NCBI RefSeq assembly: GCF_016921195.1
Contig: NZ_JAFGYF010000003.1
Coordinates: forward strand, 408,590 to 472,589
DNA from: Cellulosimicrobium cellulans
GTDB lineage: Bacteria; Actinomycetota; Actinomycetes; Actinomycetales; Cellulomonadaceae
Direction: 5' to 3'
Length of the DNA stretch: 64,000 nucleotides
How positions within the stretch are numbered: position 1 is the stretch's first letter; each line of letters starts with the position of its first letter. Below the pieces are notes generated by a model. The model had not been told where the DNA came from and searched no databases. It saw only the letters and a program-made list of their open reading frames with translations. This document shows, in pieces, positions 42,634-50,505 of this stretch. The position numbers and the translations under genes are program-made.

Positions 42634-43116
42634 TCAGGTCAGCACCAGCCCGACGCCCCACGTCGCGGCGGCGAGCAGGCCACCGAGGAGCTGGACGAGG
42701 ATCGTGATGCCCGTGGCCTGCATCGCGGCCACGGTCGCGCGCCACGCGGCGCGACGGTCACGGCGGCGCAGGAGCTCCGCGACGAACACCGCGAGCACGA
42801 AGCCGATGAAGAGCCCGACCACCGGGATGACGAAGAAGCCGACGACGCCCGCGATCCCGCCCCACACGAGCGTCGACCACGGGACGTCCGCCCGGCGCAT
42901 GTGGCGGCCCGCCAGGACGTACTGCGACACCTCGGCGGCGACCACGAGCACGGCGGCGACCGCGAAGACGACCCACGCGGCCGTGCCGCCCGTCACGATC
43001 GCCCACACGAGGATCGCGCCGAGCACGAGCACGTTCCCGGGCAGGATCTGCACGACGATCCCGATCAGACCGACCAGGATCGCCAGCCCGACGAGGACCT
43101 CTCCACCGATGCTCAC
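42634..43116 (-). CDS. DUF456-family membrane protein
   Basis: 160 residues with about four to five hydrophobic segments. LVGLIGIVVQILPGNVLVLG and the Gly-rich VPWSTLVWGGIAGVVGFFVI, PVVGLFIGFVLAVFVAE match the two repeats of DUF456 proteins, whose function is unknown. ATG at 43116. It lies 18 bases after the end of the alpha/beta-hydrolase gene in the same direction, hence likely the last gene of padR-hydrolase-DUF456. Confidence 0.8.
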   Translation of the reverse strand: MSIGGEVLVGLAILVGLIGIVVQILPGNVLVLGAILVWAIVTGGTAAWVVFAVAAVLVVAAEVSQYVLAGRHMRRADVPWSTLVWGGIAGVVGFFVIPVVGLFIGFVLAVFVAELLRRRDRRAAWRATVAAMQATGITILVQLLGGLLAAATWGVGLVLT

Positions 43117-43134
43117 GGGGGAAACCCTCGCACG

Positions 43135-43950
43135 TCACGGGCGACGCGCACGCTCCGGGAGCGGCACGAGCCGCGGGTGCGCGACGCCGTCGACCACCCA
43201 GGACCGGATCATCGCGCTGAACAGGTCCGGGTCCTCCGCGCTCCACTGATGGTGCATCCCGGGCGCGAGGCGCACGACCGCGTCCGGCACGCGCCGCTCG
43301 ATCGTGGTCAGGGCGCGACGCGCGGGGCGCAGGTCCTGGCCGCCCGCGACCGCGAGCACGCGGGCTCCCGACTCCGTGAGGCCGTCCGGCCAGCGCCCGC
43401 CGTAGACGTCGGGCAGCAGTCGCGCCATGGTCTCGCGGCGGATGGCGAGCCCCGAGCGCACGAACAGGTCGCGCGCGTCCGCCGGGATCCCCATGGCGAC
43501 GGCCTGGCCGCGCCAGTACCAGGGCCGGTCCCAGACCCGGAGCTGGGCGCGGCCGAGCGCACCGGCAAGCCCGCGCACGCCGTCGACCACCGCGCCGGAC
43601 GCGAGGACGGAGCGCACGAGTCCCGGGTGCTGCGCCGCGAGGCGCAGGGCGACGATCCCGCCGAGCGACAGCCCGACGACGTGCACCTCCCGGCCGGCGG
43701 GGATCGCGGAGACCGTCGCGGCGACGTCGTCGACGACCGCGTCGAGCGACGCCGGAACCCGGTCTCCGCGGCTCCCGAAGCCGAGCAGGTCGGGTGTCCA
43801 CACGTCGAGGTCGTCCAGCGCCTCGACCTGCGGCTCCCACATCCAGGAGGCGACGTTGCCGCCGTGGAGCAGGACGACGGAGATCCCGTCCGTGCCGGGC
43901 GCGCCGGGCCGCGTGGCGGGGTGGTGCACGACGACGTCCGGCGCGGTCAC
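43135..43950 (-). CDS. Alpha/beta hydrolase
   Basis: 271 residues. The oxyanion motif is LLHGGNVASWMW, the nucleophile elbow GLSLGGI has its Ser near residue 105, the acidic residue lies in VAGGQDLRPARR and the His in APGMHHQWS. Substrate unknown (ester, lactone or peptide). The GTG start at 43950 overlaps the stop of the padR-like gene (GTGA), indicating translational coupling. The cell probably expresses it under control of that regulator. Confidence 0.85.
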   Translation of the reverse strand: MTAPDVVVHHPATRPGAPGTDGISVVLLHGGNVASWMWEPQVEALDDLDVWTPDLLGFGSRGDRVPASLDAVVDDVAATVSAIPAGREVHVVGLSLGGIVALRLAAQHPGLVRSVLASGAVVDGVRGLAGALGRAQLRVWDRPWYWRGQAVAMGIPADARDLFVRSGLAIRRETMARLLPDVYGGRWPDGLTESGARVLAVAGGQDLRPARRALTTIERRVPDAVVRLAPGMHHQWSAEDPDLFSAMIRSWVVDGVAHPRLVPLPERARRP

Positions 43951-44507
43951 GTGAGCACCTCCCGCTCGGTCTCGTCGAGCCATGCGAGCTCGGTCCGGGC
44001 GTGCGCGAGCCCGTGGCGCAGCGTCGCGAGGCGCAGCGCGAGCCCGCGGGTGTCGCGGACGCGGTCGGCGTCCGGCCCGCCGTCGGCGAGGACCGCGGCG
44101 ACACGCTCCTCCTCCGCGGTGAGCGTCGCGACCGTCTCCTCGGCCAGCGCGCGCCGCGCCGCGAGGAGCTCCGCGACGCCGGCGTCGTCGAGCTGGTCGG
44201 CGAAGAACAGCCGGCCGAGGAAGGGCTCGCGCGATCCCTCGGGCTCGAGCGGCGAGGCGAGCCAGTCGCGCAGCGCCGCCCGGCCGGCGTCGGTGATCGT
44301 GTGGACCTTCCGGTCGGGATAGCTCTCCTGGGGCACGACCTCCACCTCGGCCAGCCCCGCCTCCACGATCGCGGCAAGGGTGCGGTAGAGCTGCGACCGG
44401 TCGGCCGCCCAGAAGTGCCGGACGGACGAGTCGAACGCGCGCTTGAGGTCGTAGCCGGTCATGGGCCGGATCGTGAGGAGACCGAGCACGAGATAGCGAA
44501 GGACCAT
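43947..44507 (-). CDS. PadR-family transcriptional regulator
   Basis: 186 residues. The winged helix at the N terminus, LRYLVLGLLTIRPMTGYDLK, RAFDSSVRHFWAADRSQLYR, TLAAIVEAGL, is diagnostic of PadR. The C-terminal helices (~90-186) form the dimerisation and ligand region of the long PadR/Vir subtype. ATG at 44507 lies at the edge of a palindrome (44508-44535), so autoregulation is likely. First gene of a three-gene operon. Confidence 0.9.
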   Translation of the reverse strand: MVLRYLVLGLLTIRPMTGYDLKRAFDSSVRHFWAADRSQLYRTLAAIVEAGLAEVEVVPQESYPDRKVHTITDAGRAALRDWLASPLEPEGSREPFLGRLFFADQLDDAGVAELLAARRALAEETVATLTAEEERVAAVLADGGPDADRVRDTRGLALRLATLRHGLAHARTELAWLDETEREVLT

Positions 44508-44535
44508 GCGACTAGTGGACCATGCACCTAGTCGC
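44501..44535. promoter_or_regulatory. PadR operator at the gene's own start
   Basis: Palindromic arms GCGACTAGTG and CACCTAGTCGC lie at 44508-44535. The same stretch also contains the direct repeat GGACCATGCGACTAGT / GGACCATGCACCTAGT (44501 and 44517). It overlaps the start codon, so it covers the start of transcription or the first codons. Confidence 0.75.
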
Positions 44536-44560
44536 GGGTCAATGCCCCGGGGACGACGAA

Positions 44561-44591
44561 GGCCCGCCGACGGACGATCCGTCGACGGGCC
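44561..44591 (-). terminator. Terminator after the small membrane-protein gene
   Basis: GGCCCGCCGACGGA pairs with TCCGTCGACGGGCC (one mismatch) around CGA, 18 bases after the stop of the gene at 44610-44984. Confidence 0.8.
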
Positions 44592-44609
44592 CCGGCCGGG
44601 TCGCTGCGG

Positions 44610-44984
44610 TCAGTTCCAGAAGACCGCGACGAGGATGTTCACGAGGGTCAGGCCACCGATGGCGTGCTTGACGCCCGGCGCGACGGCGCCGTCGGCCGCC
44701 TTGGCCCCCTGGCGCTTGGCGACGAACGCGAGCACCGCGATGACGAGCGCGACGACCAGCTTGACGCCGATCTTGGCCATGTCGGGCCCGCCATTCGTCC
44801 AGGTCTCCCAGACGGACGCCTCGCCGATGCCCACCATGGCGATCCCCGCGACGAGCGCGGTGAGCGCGCCGTGGAAGACGCCCTTGTACAGGCCCGGCGA
44901 ACGCAGGGACGCGAGGTAGCCGCCGAGGACGATGGCCCAACCGATGAAGTGCAGCGCGACGAAGACGTTGTAGAGGAACTCCAT
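44610..44984 (-). CDS. Small four-helix membrane protein, unknown
   Basis: 124 residues with four hydrophobic segments (YNVFVALHFIGWAIVLGGYL, GALTALVAGIAMVGIGEA, IGVKLVVALVIAVLAFVAKR, AIGGLTLVNILVAVFW). The spaced His residues in the first and second helices and the size recall CopD/YgaP-like haem or metal membrane proteins, but I do not recognise it with certainty. ATG at 44984. It stands alone between the PadR operon and the sulfur operon, with its own terminator. Confidence 0.7.
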   Translation of the reverse strand: MEFLYNVFVALHFIGWAIVLGGYLASLRSPGLYKGVFHGALTALVAGIAMVGIGEASVWETWTNGGPDMAKIGVKLVVALVIAVLAFVAKRQGAKAADGAVAPGVKHAIGGLTLVNILVAVFWN

Positions 44985-45152
44985 GGCGCCATCCTATTTG
45001 CTGACGACCGTGTCGTGAAAGTTTGCACAAAGTGAGATGCGCCCCTGCTCCTCGCCGGTCGCACCACCGACCCACCGCGCACGGTCGTCACGGTCGACAA
45101 ACCAGACCTGATCAGTCTAGTATTTCCGGTTTCCCACCATGCGGACCAGGGC

Positions 45153-45181
45153 TGTCCACGCCGCCGGACCGCCGCTATCGT
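45153..45181 (+). promoter_or_regulatory. Promoter of the sulfur-assimilation operon
   Basis: TGTCCA (45153-45158), 17-base spacer, TATCGT (45176-45181), followed after seven bases by the ATG of a short leader ORF. The RNA would therefore begin at that ATG (leaderless). Confidence 0.5.
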
Positions 45182-45188
45182 TCACGAC

Positions 45189-45275
45189 ATGACCACGGCA
45201 GCCCGCACCCTCCTCGTGACCTCGCGTCACGGGATGCCGGCGTGCGCGCACACGTGTCTCAGCTGTTGTCGCTGA
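45189..45275 (+). CDS. Cysteine-rich leader peptide of the sulfur operon
   Basis: 28 codons starting at ATG 45189 and ending ...ACAHTCLSCCR-stop, with four Cys including a Cys-Cys pair just before the stop. It precedes the sir operon by 155 bases. Poly-cysteine leaderless short ORFs upstream of sulfur genes act as cysteine-responsive attenuators in mycobacteria: ribosome stalling at Cys codons when cysteine is scarce changes downstream RNA folding. The same design is apparent here. Too short to have a family match; the assignment rests on position and Cys content. Confidence 0.72.
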   Translation: MTTAARTLLVTSRHGMPACAHTCLSCCR

Positions 45276-45292
45276 ACCGCGCCCGACTCAGC

Positions 45293-45310
45293 GCGAGCCC
45301 GCAGGCTCGC
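45293..45310 (+). promoter_or_regulatory. Hairpin between leader peptide and sir
   Basis: Stem GCGAGCC/GGCTCGC with loop CGCA starts 17 bases after the leader stop codon, followed by CCCTCTCCCC. It could be the terminator or ribosome-site-sequestering element of the attenuator. Alternative pairings nearby (CTCAGC with GCTGAG) are also visible. Confidence 0.4.
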
Positions 45311-45430
45311 CCCTCTCCCCGGAGAAACCCTGAGAACCGGCGCGCGCCGTCGGTCCTCAGCCACTCGCACCCTCGCTGAGCGCTCGTCGTCGCGCGTCCC
45401 CGCCCCCGAACGAGGACACGAGGAACCCCG

Positions 45431-47182
45431 ATGACGCAGGCCACGACTGCGCCGGAGACCACCGAGGCCGCGGCCACGCGACCCGGTCGTCCGGCCGGCG
45501 AGCGCGCCGCACGGCCGTCGCGCGCCGCCCGCCCGAACGGGCAGTGGAAGGTGGACGGCACCGAGCCGCTCAACGCCAACGAGAAGTGGAAGCAGGAGGA
45601 CGGCGGGCTGTCCGTCCGCGAGCGGATCGAGACGATCTACGCGCGGGAGGGCTTCGACTCCATCACCGGCGACGACCTGCACGGCCGGTTCCGCTGGTGG
45701 GGCCTGTACACCCAGCGCAAGCCCGGGATCGACGGCGGCAAGACGGCGACCCTCGAGCCGCACGAGCTCGAGGACCGGTACTTCATGCTCCGGGTCCGCA
45801 TCGACGGCGGCGCCCTGACGACCGAGCAGCTCCGCGTCATCGCGGACATCTCGAAGGAGTTCGGGCGCGACAGCGCCGACATCACCGACCGCCAGAACAT
45901 CCAGCTCCACTGGGTCGAGGTCGAGAACGTCCCGGAGATCTGGCGCCGGCTGGAGGCCGTCGGCCTGCAGACGACGGAGGCGTGCGGCGACGTCCCCCGC
46001 GTCGTGCTGGGCAGCCCGGTCGCGGGGATCGCGGCCGACGAGCTCATCGACCCGAGCGCCGCGATCGCGGAGATCACCCGCCGCTACATCGGCGTCCCGG
46101 AGCTGGCGAACCTGCCCCGCAAGTTCAAGACCGCGCTCACGGGGCACCCGAGCCAGGACGTCGTGCACGAGATCAACGACGTCGCGTTCGTCGCGCTCCG
46201 CCACCCCGAGCTCGGCGTCGGGTTCGACCTGTGGGTCGGCGGCGGTCTGTCCGCGAACCCGCGCCTCGGCGAGCGCCTCGGCGCGTTCGTCACCGAGGAG
46301 CAGGTGCCCGACGTCTGGCACGGGGTCGTGCAGATCTTCCGCGACTACGGCTACCGCCGCCTGCGCAACAAGGCGCGCCTCAAGTTCCTCCTCGCCGACT
46401 GGGGGCCCGAGAAGTTCCGTGAGGTGCTCGAGACCGAGTACCTCGGGTATCGGCTCCCGGACGGCCCGCCCGCCCCCAAGCCGCCGGTGCCGGGCGACCA
46501 CGTGGGCGTGCACAAGCAGAAGGACGGGCTCAACTACGTCGGCGCGGCCCCCTACGTGGGTCGCGTGTCCGGGACGATCCTGGCGAACGTCGCCGACCTC
46601 GCCGAGTCGGTCGGCTCGCACCGCGTGCGGCTCACGCCGCACCAGAAGCTCCTCGTCCTGGACGTCCCGGACGAGCACGTCGAGCACGTCGTCGCGACGC
46701 TCAAGGCCAACGGGCTCGACGCCAACCCGAGCCCGTTCCGCCGCAGCACGATCGCGTGCACGGGCATCGAGTACTGCAAGCTCGCCATCGTCGACACCAA
46801 GGACACGGCGACAGCGACGATCGACGAGCTCGAGAAGCGGCTCGGCGACCTGTCGCACATGAAGCCGCTCTCGCTGCACGTCAACGGGTGCCCCAACTCG
46901 TGCGCGCGCATCCAGACGGCGGACATCGGGCTCAAGGGTCAGCTCGTGATGAACGACGACGGCGAGCAGGTCCCGGGTTTCCAGGTCCACCTGGGCGGGG
47001 GTCTGGCGTCCGACGACCGCGAGCTCGCCGGCATGGGCCGCACCGTGCGCGGCCTCAAGGTCACGGCGACCGACCTGCCCGACTACGTCGAGCGCGTCGT
47101 GCGGCGGTACGAGGCCGACAAGGCCGAGACCGAGACCTTCGCCGAGTGGGCGCACCGAGCCGACGAGGAGGCGCTCCAGTGA
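45431..47182 (+). CDS. sir: Ferredoxin-dependent sulfite reductase
   Basis: 583 residues. Two ferredoxin-like half-domains (WWGLYTQRKPG and later GLNYVGAAPYVGRVSG) and the siroheme/[4Fe-4S] ligands: ACTGIEYC (~442-449) and NGCPNSC (~484-490). It reduces sulfite to sulfide with six electrons. The N-terminal ~40 residues are an Ala/Arg-rich extension. ATG at 45431 follows GAGGA. It is the first structural gene of the operon; the stop overlaps the cysH start. The siroheme enzyme gene lies at the end of the operon. Confidence 0.94.
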   Translation: MTQATTAPETTEAAATRPGRPAGERAARPSRAARPNGQWKVDGTEPLNANEKWKQEDGGLSVRERIETIYAREGFDSITGDDLHGRFRWWGLYTQRKPGIDGGKTATLEPHELEDRYFMLRVRIDGGALTTEQLRVIADISKEFGRDSADITDRQNIQLHWVEVENVPEIWRRLEAVGLQTTEACGDVPRVVLGSPVAGIAADELIDPSAAIAEITRRYIGVPELANLPRKFKTALTGHPSQDVVHEINDVAFVALRHPELGVGFDLWVGGGLSANPRLGERLGAFVTEEQVPDVWHGVVQIFRDYGYRRLRNKARLKFLLADWGPEKFREVLETEYLGYRLPDGPPAPKPPVPGDHVGVHKQKDGLNYVGAAPYVGRVSGTILANVADLAESVGSHRVRLTPHQKLLVLDVPDEHVEHVVATLKANGLDANPSPFRRSTIACTGIEYCKLAIVDTKDTATATIDELEKRLGDLSHMKPLSLHVNGCPNSCARIQTADIGLKGQLVMNDDGEQVPGFQVHLGGGLASDDRELAGMGRTVRGLKVTATDLPDYVERVVRRYEADKAETETFAEWAHRADEEALQ

Positions 47183-48072
47183 GCGAGGACCAGGGCGTGA
47201 CGACCACCTCCGCCGACACCCCGCCGTCGGGCACCGCCGACCCGCTGGCGGCCCTGCGCGCCGCCGCGCGGGCGAAGGCCGAGCAGCGCGAGAGCGCGAA
47301 GGCCGCGCACCACGCGGAACGCGCACGGCACGGCCGGCCCAAGCGCTCCCTCGACGAGCTGCGCGAGACCGCGCGGCGCGGCGAGGAGCTGCTGCACGGC
47401 TCCGGCACGCCCGGCGTCGAGGGGGCGACCCGACCGGAGGCGACGGCCGAGGAGGTCATCGCCTGGGCGGCGCGCGAGTTCGGGACGTCGGTCGCGGTGG
47501 CCTGCTCCATGGCGGACGCCGTGCTCCCCCACGTCGTCGCGGCCCAGATCCCGTGGGTCGACGTGCTGTTCCTCGACACGGGCTACCACTTCGCCGAGAC
47601 GGTCGGGACCCGCGACGCCGTCGAGCAGCAGATGGACGTGACGATCGTCGACGTCCTGCCCGAGCGGACGGTCGCCGAGCAGGACGCCGCCCACGGCAAG
47701 GACCTGTTCTCGCGCGACCCGGGCCTGTGCTGCCAGCTGCGCAAGGTCGAGCCGCTGCACCGCACGCTCGCGGGCTACGAGGTGTGGGTCACGGGCGTGC
47801 GTCGCGACGAGGCCCCGACCCGGACGGGCACACCGCTCGTGACGTTCGACGAGAAGAACGGGCTCGTGAAGATCAACCCGCTCGCGGCCTGGTCGTTCGA
47901 CGACCTGCTCGCGTACGCCGCGCGGCACCAGGTGATCCTCAACCCCCTGCTGAACGACGGCTACCCGTCGATCGGCTGCCAGCCGTGCACCCGGCGCGTC
48001 GCGCCGGGCGAGGACCCGAGGGCCGGCCGCTGGGCGGGGCTCGACAAGACAGAGTGCGGACTCCACGTATGA
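47179..48072 (+). CDS. cysH: Phosphoadenylyl/adenylyl-sulfate reductase
   Basis: 297 residues. PP-loop-like AVACSMADAVL, FLDTGYHFAET, and the iron-sulfur Cys of the APS-reducing type: LCCQLRK (~184-185) and GCQPC (~266-269), plus the catalytic Cys in the terminal TECGLHV. It reduces adenylyl sulfate to sulfite using thioredoxin. The ~70-residue N-terminal extension is charged and low-complexity. GTG at 47179 overlaps the sir stop codon (GTGA), so translation is coupled. Confidence 0.92.
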   Translation: MSEDQGVTTTSADTPPSGTADPLAALRAAARAKAEQRESAKAAHHAERARHGRPKRSLDELRETARRGEELLHGSGTPGVEGATRPEATAEEVIAWAAREFGTSVAVACSMADAVLPHVVAAQIPWVDVLFLDTGYHFAETVGTRDAVEQQMDVTIVDVLPERTVAEQDAAHGKDLFSRDPGLCCQLRKVEPLHRTLAGYEVWVTGVRRDEAPTRTGTPLVTFDEKNGLVKINPLAAWSFDDLLAYAARHQVILNPLLNDGYPSIGCQPCTRRVAPGEDPRAGRWAGLDKTECGLHV

Positions 48073-49091
48073 GGACGGGCATGACGACCATCGACCTGAC
48101 GACCGACGCACCGGGCTCCCCCGCCGGTGCTCCCGCCGGCGCCTCCGCGGAGGCTGCGCCGGTCCCGGCGACGGCCCTGCCCGGCGGGCGCCGCCTCGCG
48201 CAGCTCGACGCGCTCGAGAGCGAGGGCATCCACATCATCCGCGAGGTGGTGGCCGAGTTCGAGCGCCCCGTGCTGCTGTTCAGCGGCGGCAAGGACTCCG
48301 TGGTGATGCTGCACCTCGCGGTCAAGGCGTTCGCGCCCGGACCGGTGCCGTTCCCCGTGCTCCACGTGGACACGGGCCACAACTTCCCCGAGGTGCTGGC
48401 CTACCGCGACGCGACCGCGCAGCGCCTGGGCCTGCGGCTCGAGGTCGCACGCGTGCAGGACTACCTCGACGACGGCCGGCTGCGCGAGCGCGCGGACGGG
48501 ACGCGGAACCCCCTGCAGACGCAGCCGCTGCTCGACGCGATCTCGGACCACCGGTTCGACGCCGTGTTCGGCGGCGGCCGGCGCGACGAGGAGAAGGCGC
48601 GCGCCAAGGAGCGCGTGTTTTCCCTGCGCGACGAGTTCGGCCAGTGGGACCCGCGCAACCAGCGGCCGGAGCTGTGGAACCTCTACAACGGGCGCCACCG
48701 GCCGGGCGAGCACGTGCGCGTGTTCCCGCTCTCGAACTGGACCGAGCTCGACGTGTGGCGTTACATCGCGCGCGAGCGCATCGAGCTGCCGGAGCTCTAC
48801 TACGCGCACGAGCGCGAGGTGTTCGACCGCGACGGCATGCTGCTCGCCGTCGGACCGTACTCGGCGCCGCGCACCGACGCCGAGACGGCGTCCCTGCGCA
48901 CCGAGACGGTGCGGTACCGGACCGTCGGCGACATGTCGTGCACCGGCGCCGTGCGCTCGGACGCGACCGGCGTCGAGGACGTCATCGCGGAGATCGCCGC
49001 GACGCGCATCACCGAGCGCGGCGCGACCCGCGCCGACGACCGCCTCTCCGAGGCCGCCATGGAGGACCGCAAGAAGGAGGGGTACTTCTGA
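48069..49091 (+). CDS. cysD: Sulfate adenylyltransferase small subunit
   Basis: 340 residues. The PP-loop VLLFSGGKDSVVMLHLA (~70-86) and HVDTGHNFPEVLAYRD are diagnostic. It adenylates sulfate together with the GTPase CysN. ATG at 48069 overlaps the cysH stop (ATGA); ATG at 48081, with GAGGAC upstream, is an equally plausible start. The gene ends one base into cysN. Confidence 0.93.
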   Translation: MRTGMTTIDLTTDAPGSPAGAPAGASAEAAPVPATALPGGRRLAQLDALESEGIHIIREVVAEFERPVLLFSGGKDSVVMLHLAVKAFAPGPVPFPVLHVDTGHNFPEVLAYRDATAQRLGLRLEVARVQDYLDDGRLRERADGTRNPLQTQPLLDAISDHRFDAVFGGGRRDEEKARAKERVFSLRDEFGQWDPRNQRPELWNLYNGRHRPGEHVRVFPLSNWTELDVWRYIARERIELPELYYAHEREVFDRDGMLLAVGPYSAPRTDAETASLRTETVRYRTVGDMSCTGAVRSDATGVEDVIAEIAATRITERGATRADDRLSEAAMEDRKKEGYF

Positions 49092-50473
49092 TGGGCACCC
49101 AGACCAGCACCGTCACCGAGGACGCGGCCCTGCCGCTCGACGACGCGCGCCGCGGGACGCTGCTGCGCCTCGCCACGGCAGGTTCCGTCGACGACGGCAA
49201 GTCCACGCTCGTGGGCCGCCTGCTGTTCGACTCCAAGTCCGTGCTCGCCGACCAGCTCGACGCGGTCGAGCGCGTCTCGCGCGACCGCGGCCTCGAGTCG
49301 GCCGACCTCGCGCTGCTCACCGACGGCCTGCGCGCGGAGCGCGAGCAGGGCATCACGATCGACGTGGCGTACCGGTACTTCGCGACGGCGCGCCGGTCGT
49401 TCATCCTCGCCGACTGCCCCGGGCACGTGCAGTACACCCGCAACACGGTGACGGGTGCGTCGACGGCGGACGTCGTCGTGCTGCTCATCGACGCGCGCAA
49501 GGGCCTGCTGGAGCAGACGCGCCGCCACCTCGCGGTCGCGAGCCTCCTGCGCGTGCCGCACGTCGTGGTCGCGGTGAACAAGATCGACCTCGTCGACTAC
49601 AGCGAGGCGCGCTACGCCGAGCTCGCCGCGGACATCCGGGCGGCGGCGACGTCGCTCGGCGTCGGCGACGTGCACACGATCCCGGTGTCCGCCCTCGTCG
49701 GCGACAACGTGGTGGACCGGGCGAGCGCGAGGACGCCCTGGTACGACGGCCCCAGCCTGCTCGAGCTGCTCGAGGAGCTCCCGACCGGCGACGACCCGGA
49801 GACCGAGGCGTTCCGCTTCCCCGTCCAGGTCGTCATCCGCCCCCAGGCCGCGGCCGACGAGCGCTACCGCGACTACCGCGGGTACGCCGGTCAGGTGGCG
49901 TCGGGCGTCGTGACGGTCGGGGACGAGGTCGTGGTGCTGCCCTCCGGTCGCCGCACGACCGTCGTCGGGATCGACACGGCCGACTCGCTCGCGTCCGGCG
50001 CGGAGCTCACCGAGGCGTTCGCGCCGCAGTCCGTGACGCTCCGCCTCGCGGACGACGTGGACGTCGCGCGCGGCGACCTCATCGCGTCCGCCGCCGAGGC
50101 GCCCGAGGTCACGCAGGACGTCGAGGGCACCGTCGCGTGGCTCAGCGACCGCCCGCTCCTGCCCGGCGCGCGCGTGCTGCTCAAGCACACGACGCGCACG
50201 GTGCAGGCCGTCGTGCGCGACGTCGTCGGGCGGCTCGACCTCGACACCGCCGAGCTCGAGCCCGCCGAGCGCCTCGACCTCAACGACATCGGCCGCGTGA
50301 CGCTGCGGCTCGCGTCTCCGGTCGCGGCCGAGGAGTACGTCGTCGCCCGGCGCACGGGCGCGTTCCTGCTCGTCGACGGCCAGGACGGCGGCACGCTCGC
50401 GGCCGGCATGGTCGGCGACGCGCTCGCCGCGGCCCGTCGACCGGCGGAGCGTCCCGGCTCGTACGCGATCTGA
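49091..50473 (+). CDS. cysN: Sulfate adenylyltransferase GTPase subunit
   Basis: 460 residues. GTPase motifs G1 GSVDDGKS (31-38), G2-region GITIDVAYRYF, G3 DCPGHVQY and G4 NKIDLVD, followed by two EF-Tu-like beta-barrels. It uses GTP hydrolysis to drive sulfate activation by CysD. The APS kinase (CysC) domain fused in some homologues is absent, consistent with the APS-type reductase. ATG at 49091 shares one base with the cysD stop. Confidence 0.94.
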   Translation: MGTQTSTVTEDAALPLDDARRGTLLRLATAGSVDDGKSTLVGRLLFDSKSVLADQLDAVERVSRDRGLESADLALLTDGLRAEREQGITIDVAYRYFATARRSFILADCPGHVQYTRNTVTGASTADVVVLLIDARKGLLEQTRRHLAVASLLRVPHVVVAVNKIDLVDYSEARYAELAADIRAAATSLGVGDVHTIPVSALVGDNVVDRASARTPWYDGPSLLELLEELPTGDDPETEAFRFPVQVVIRPQAAADERYRDYRGYAGQVASGVVTVGDEVVVLPSGRRTTVVGIDTADSLASGAELTEAFAPQSVTLRLADDVDVARGDLIASAAEAPEVTQDVEGTVAWLSDRPLLPGARVLLKHTTRTVQAVVRDVVGRLDLDTAELEPAERLDLNDIGRVTLRLASPVAAEEYVVARRTGAFLLVDGQDGGTLAAGMVGDALAAARRPAERPGSYAI

Positions 50474-50505
50474 GCCCGACGTCGGCTGACACCTAGGCAG
50501 GCACC

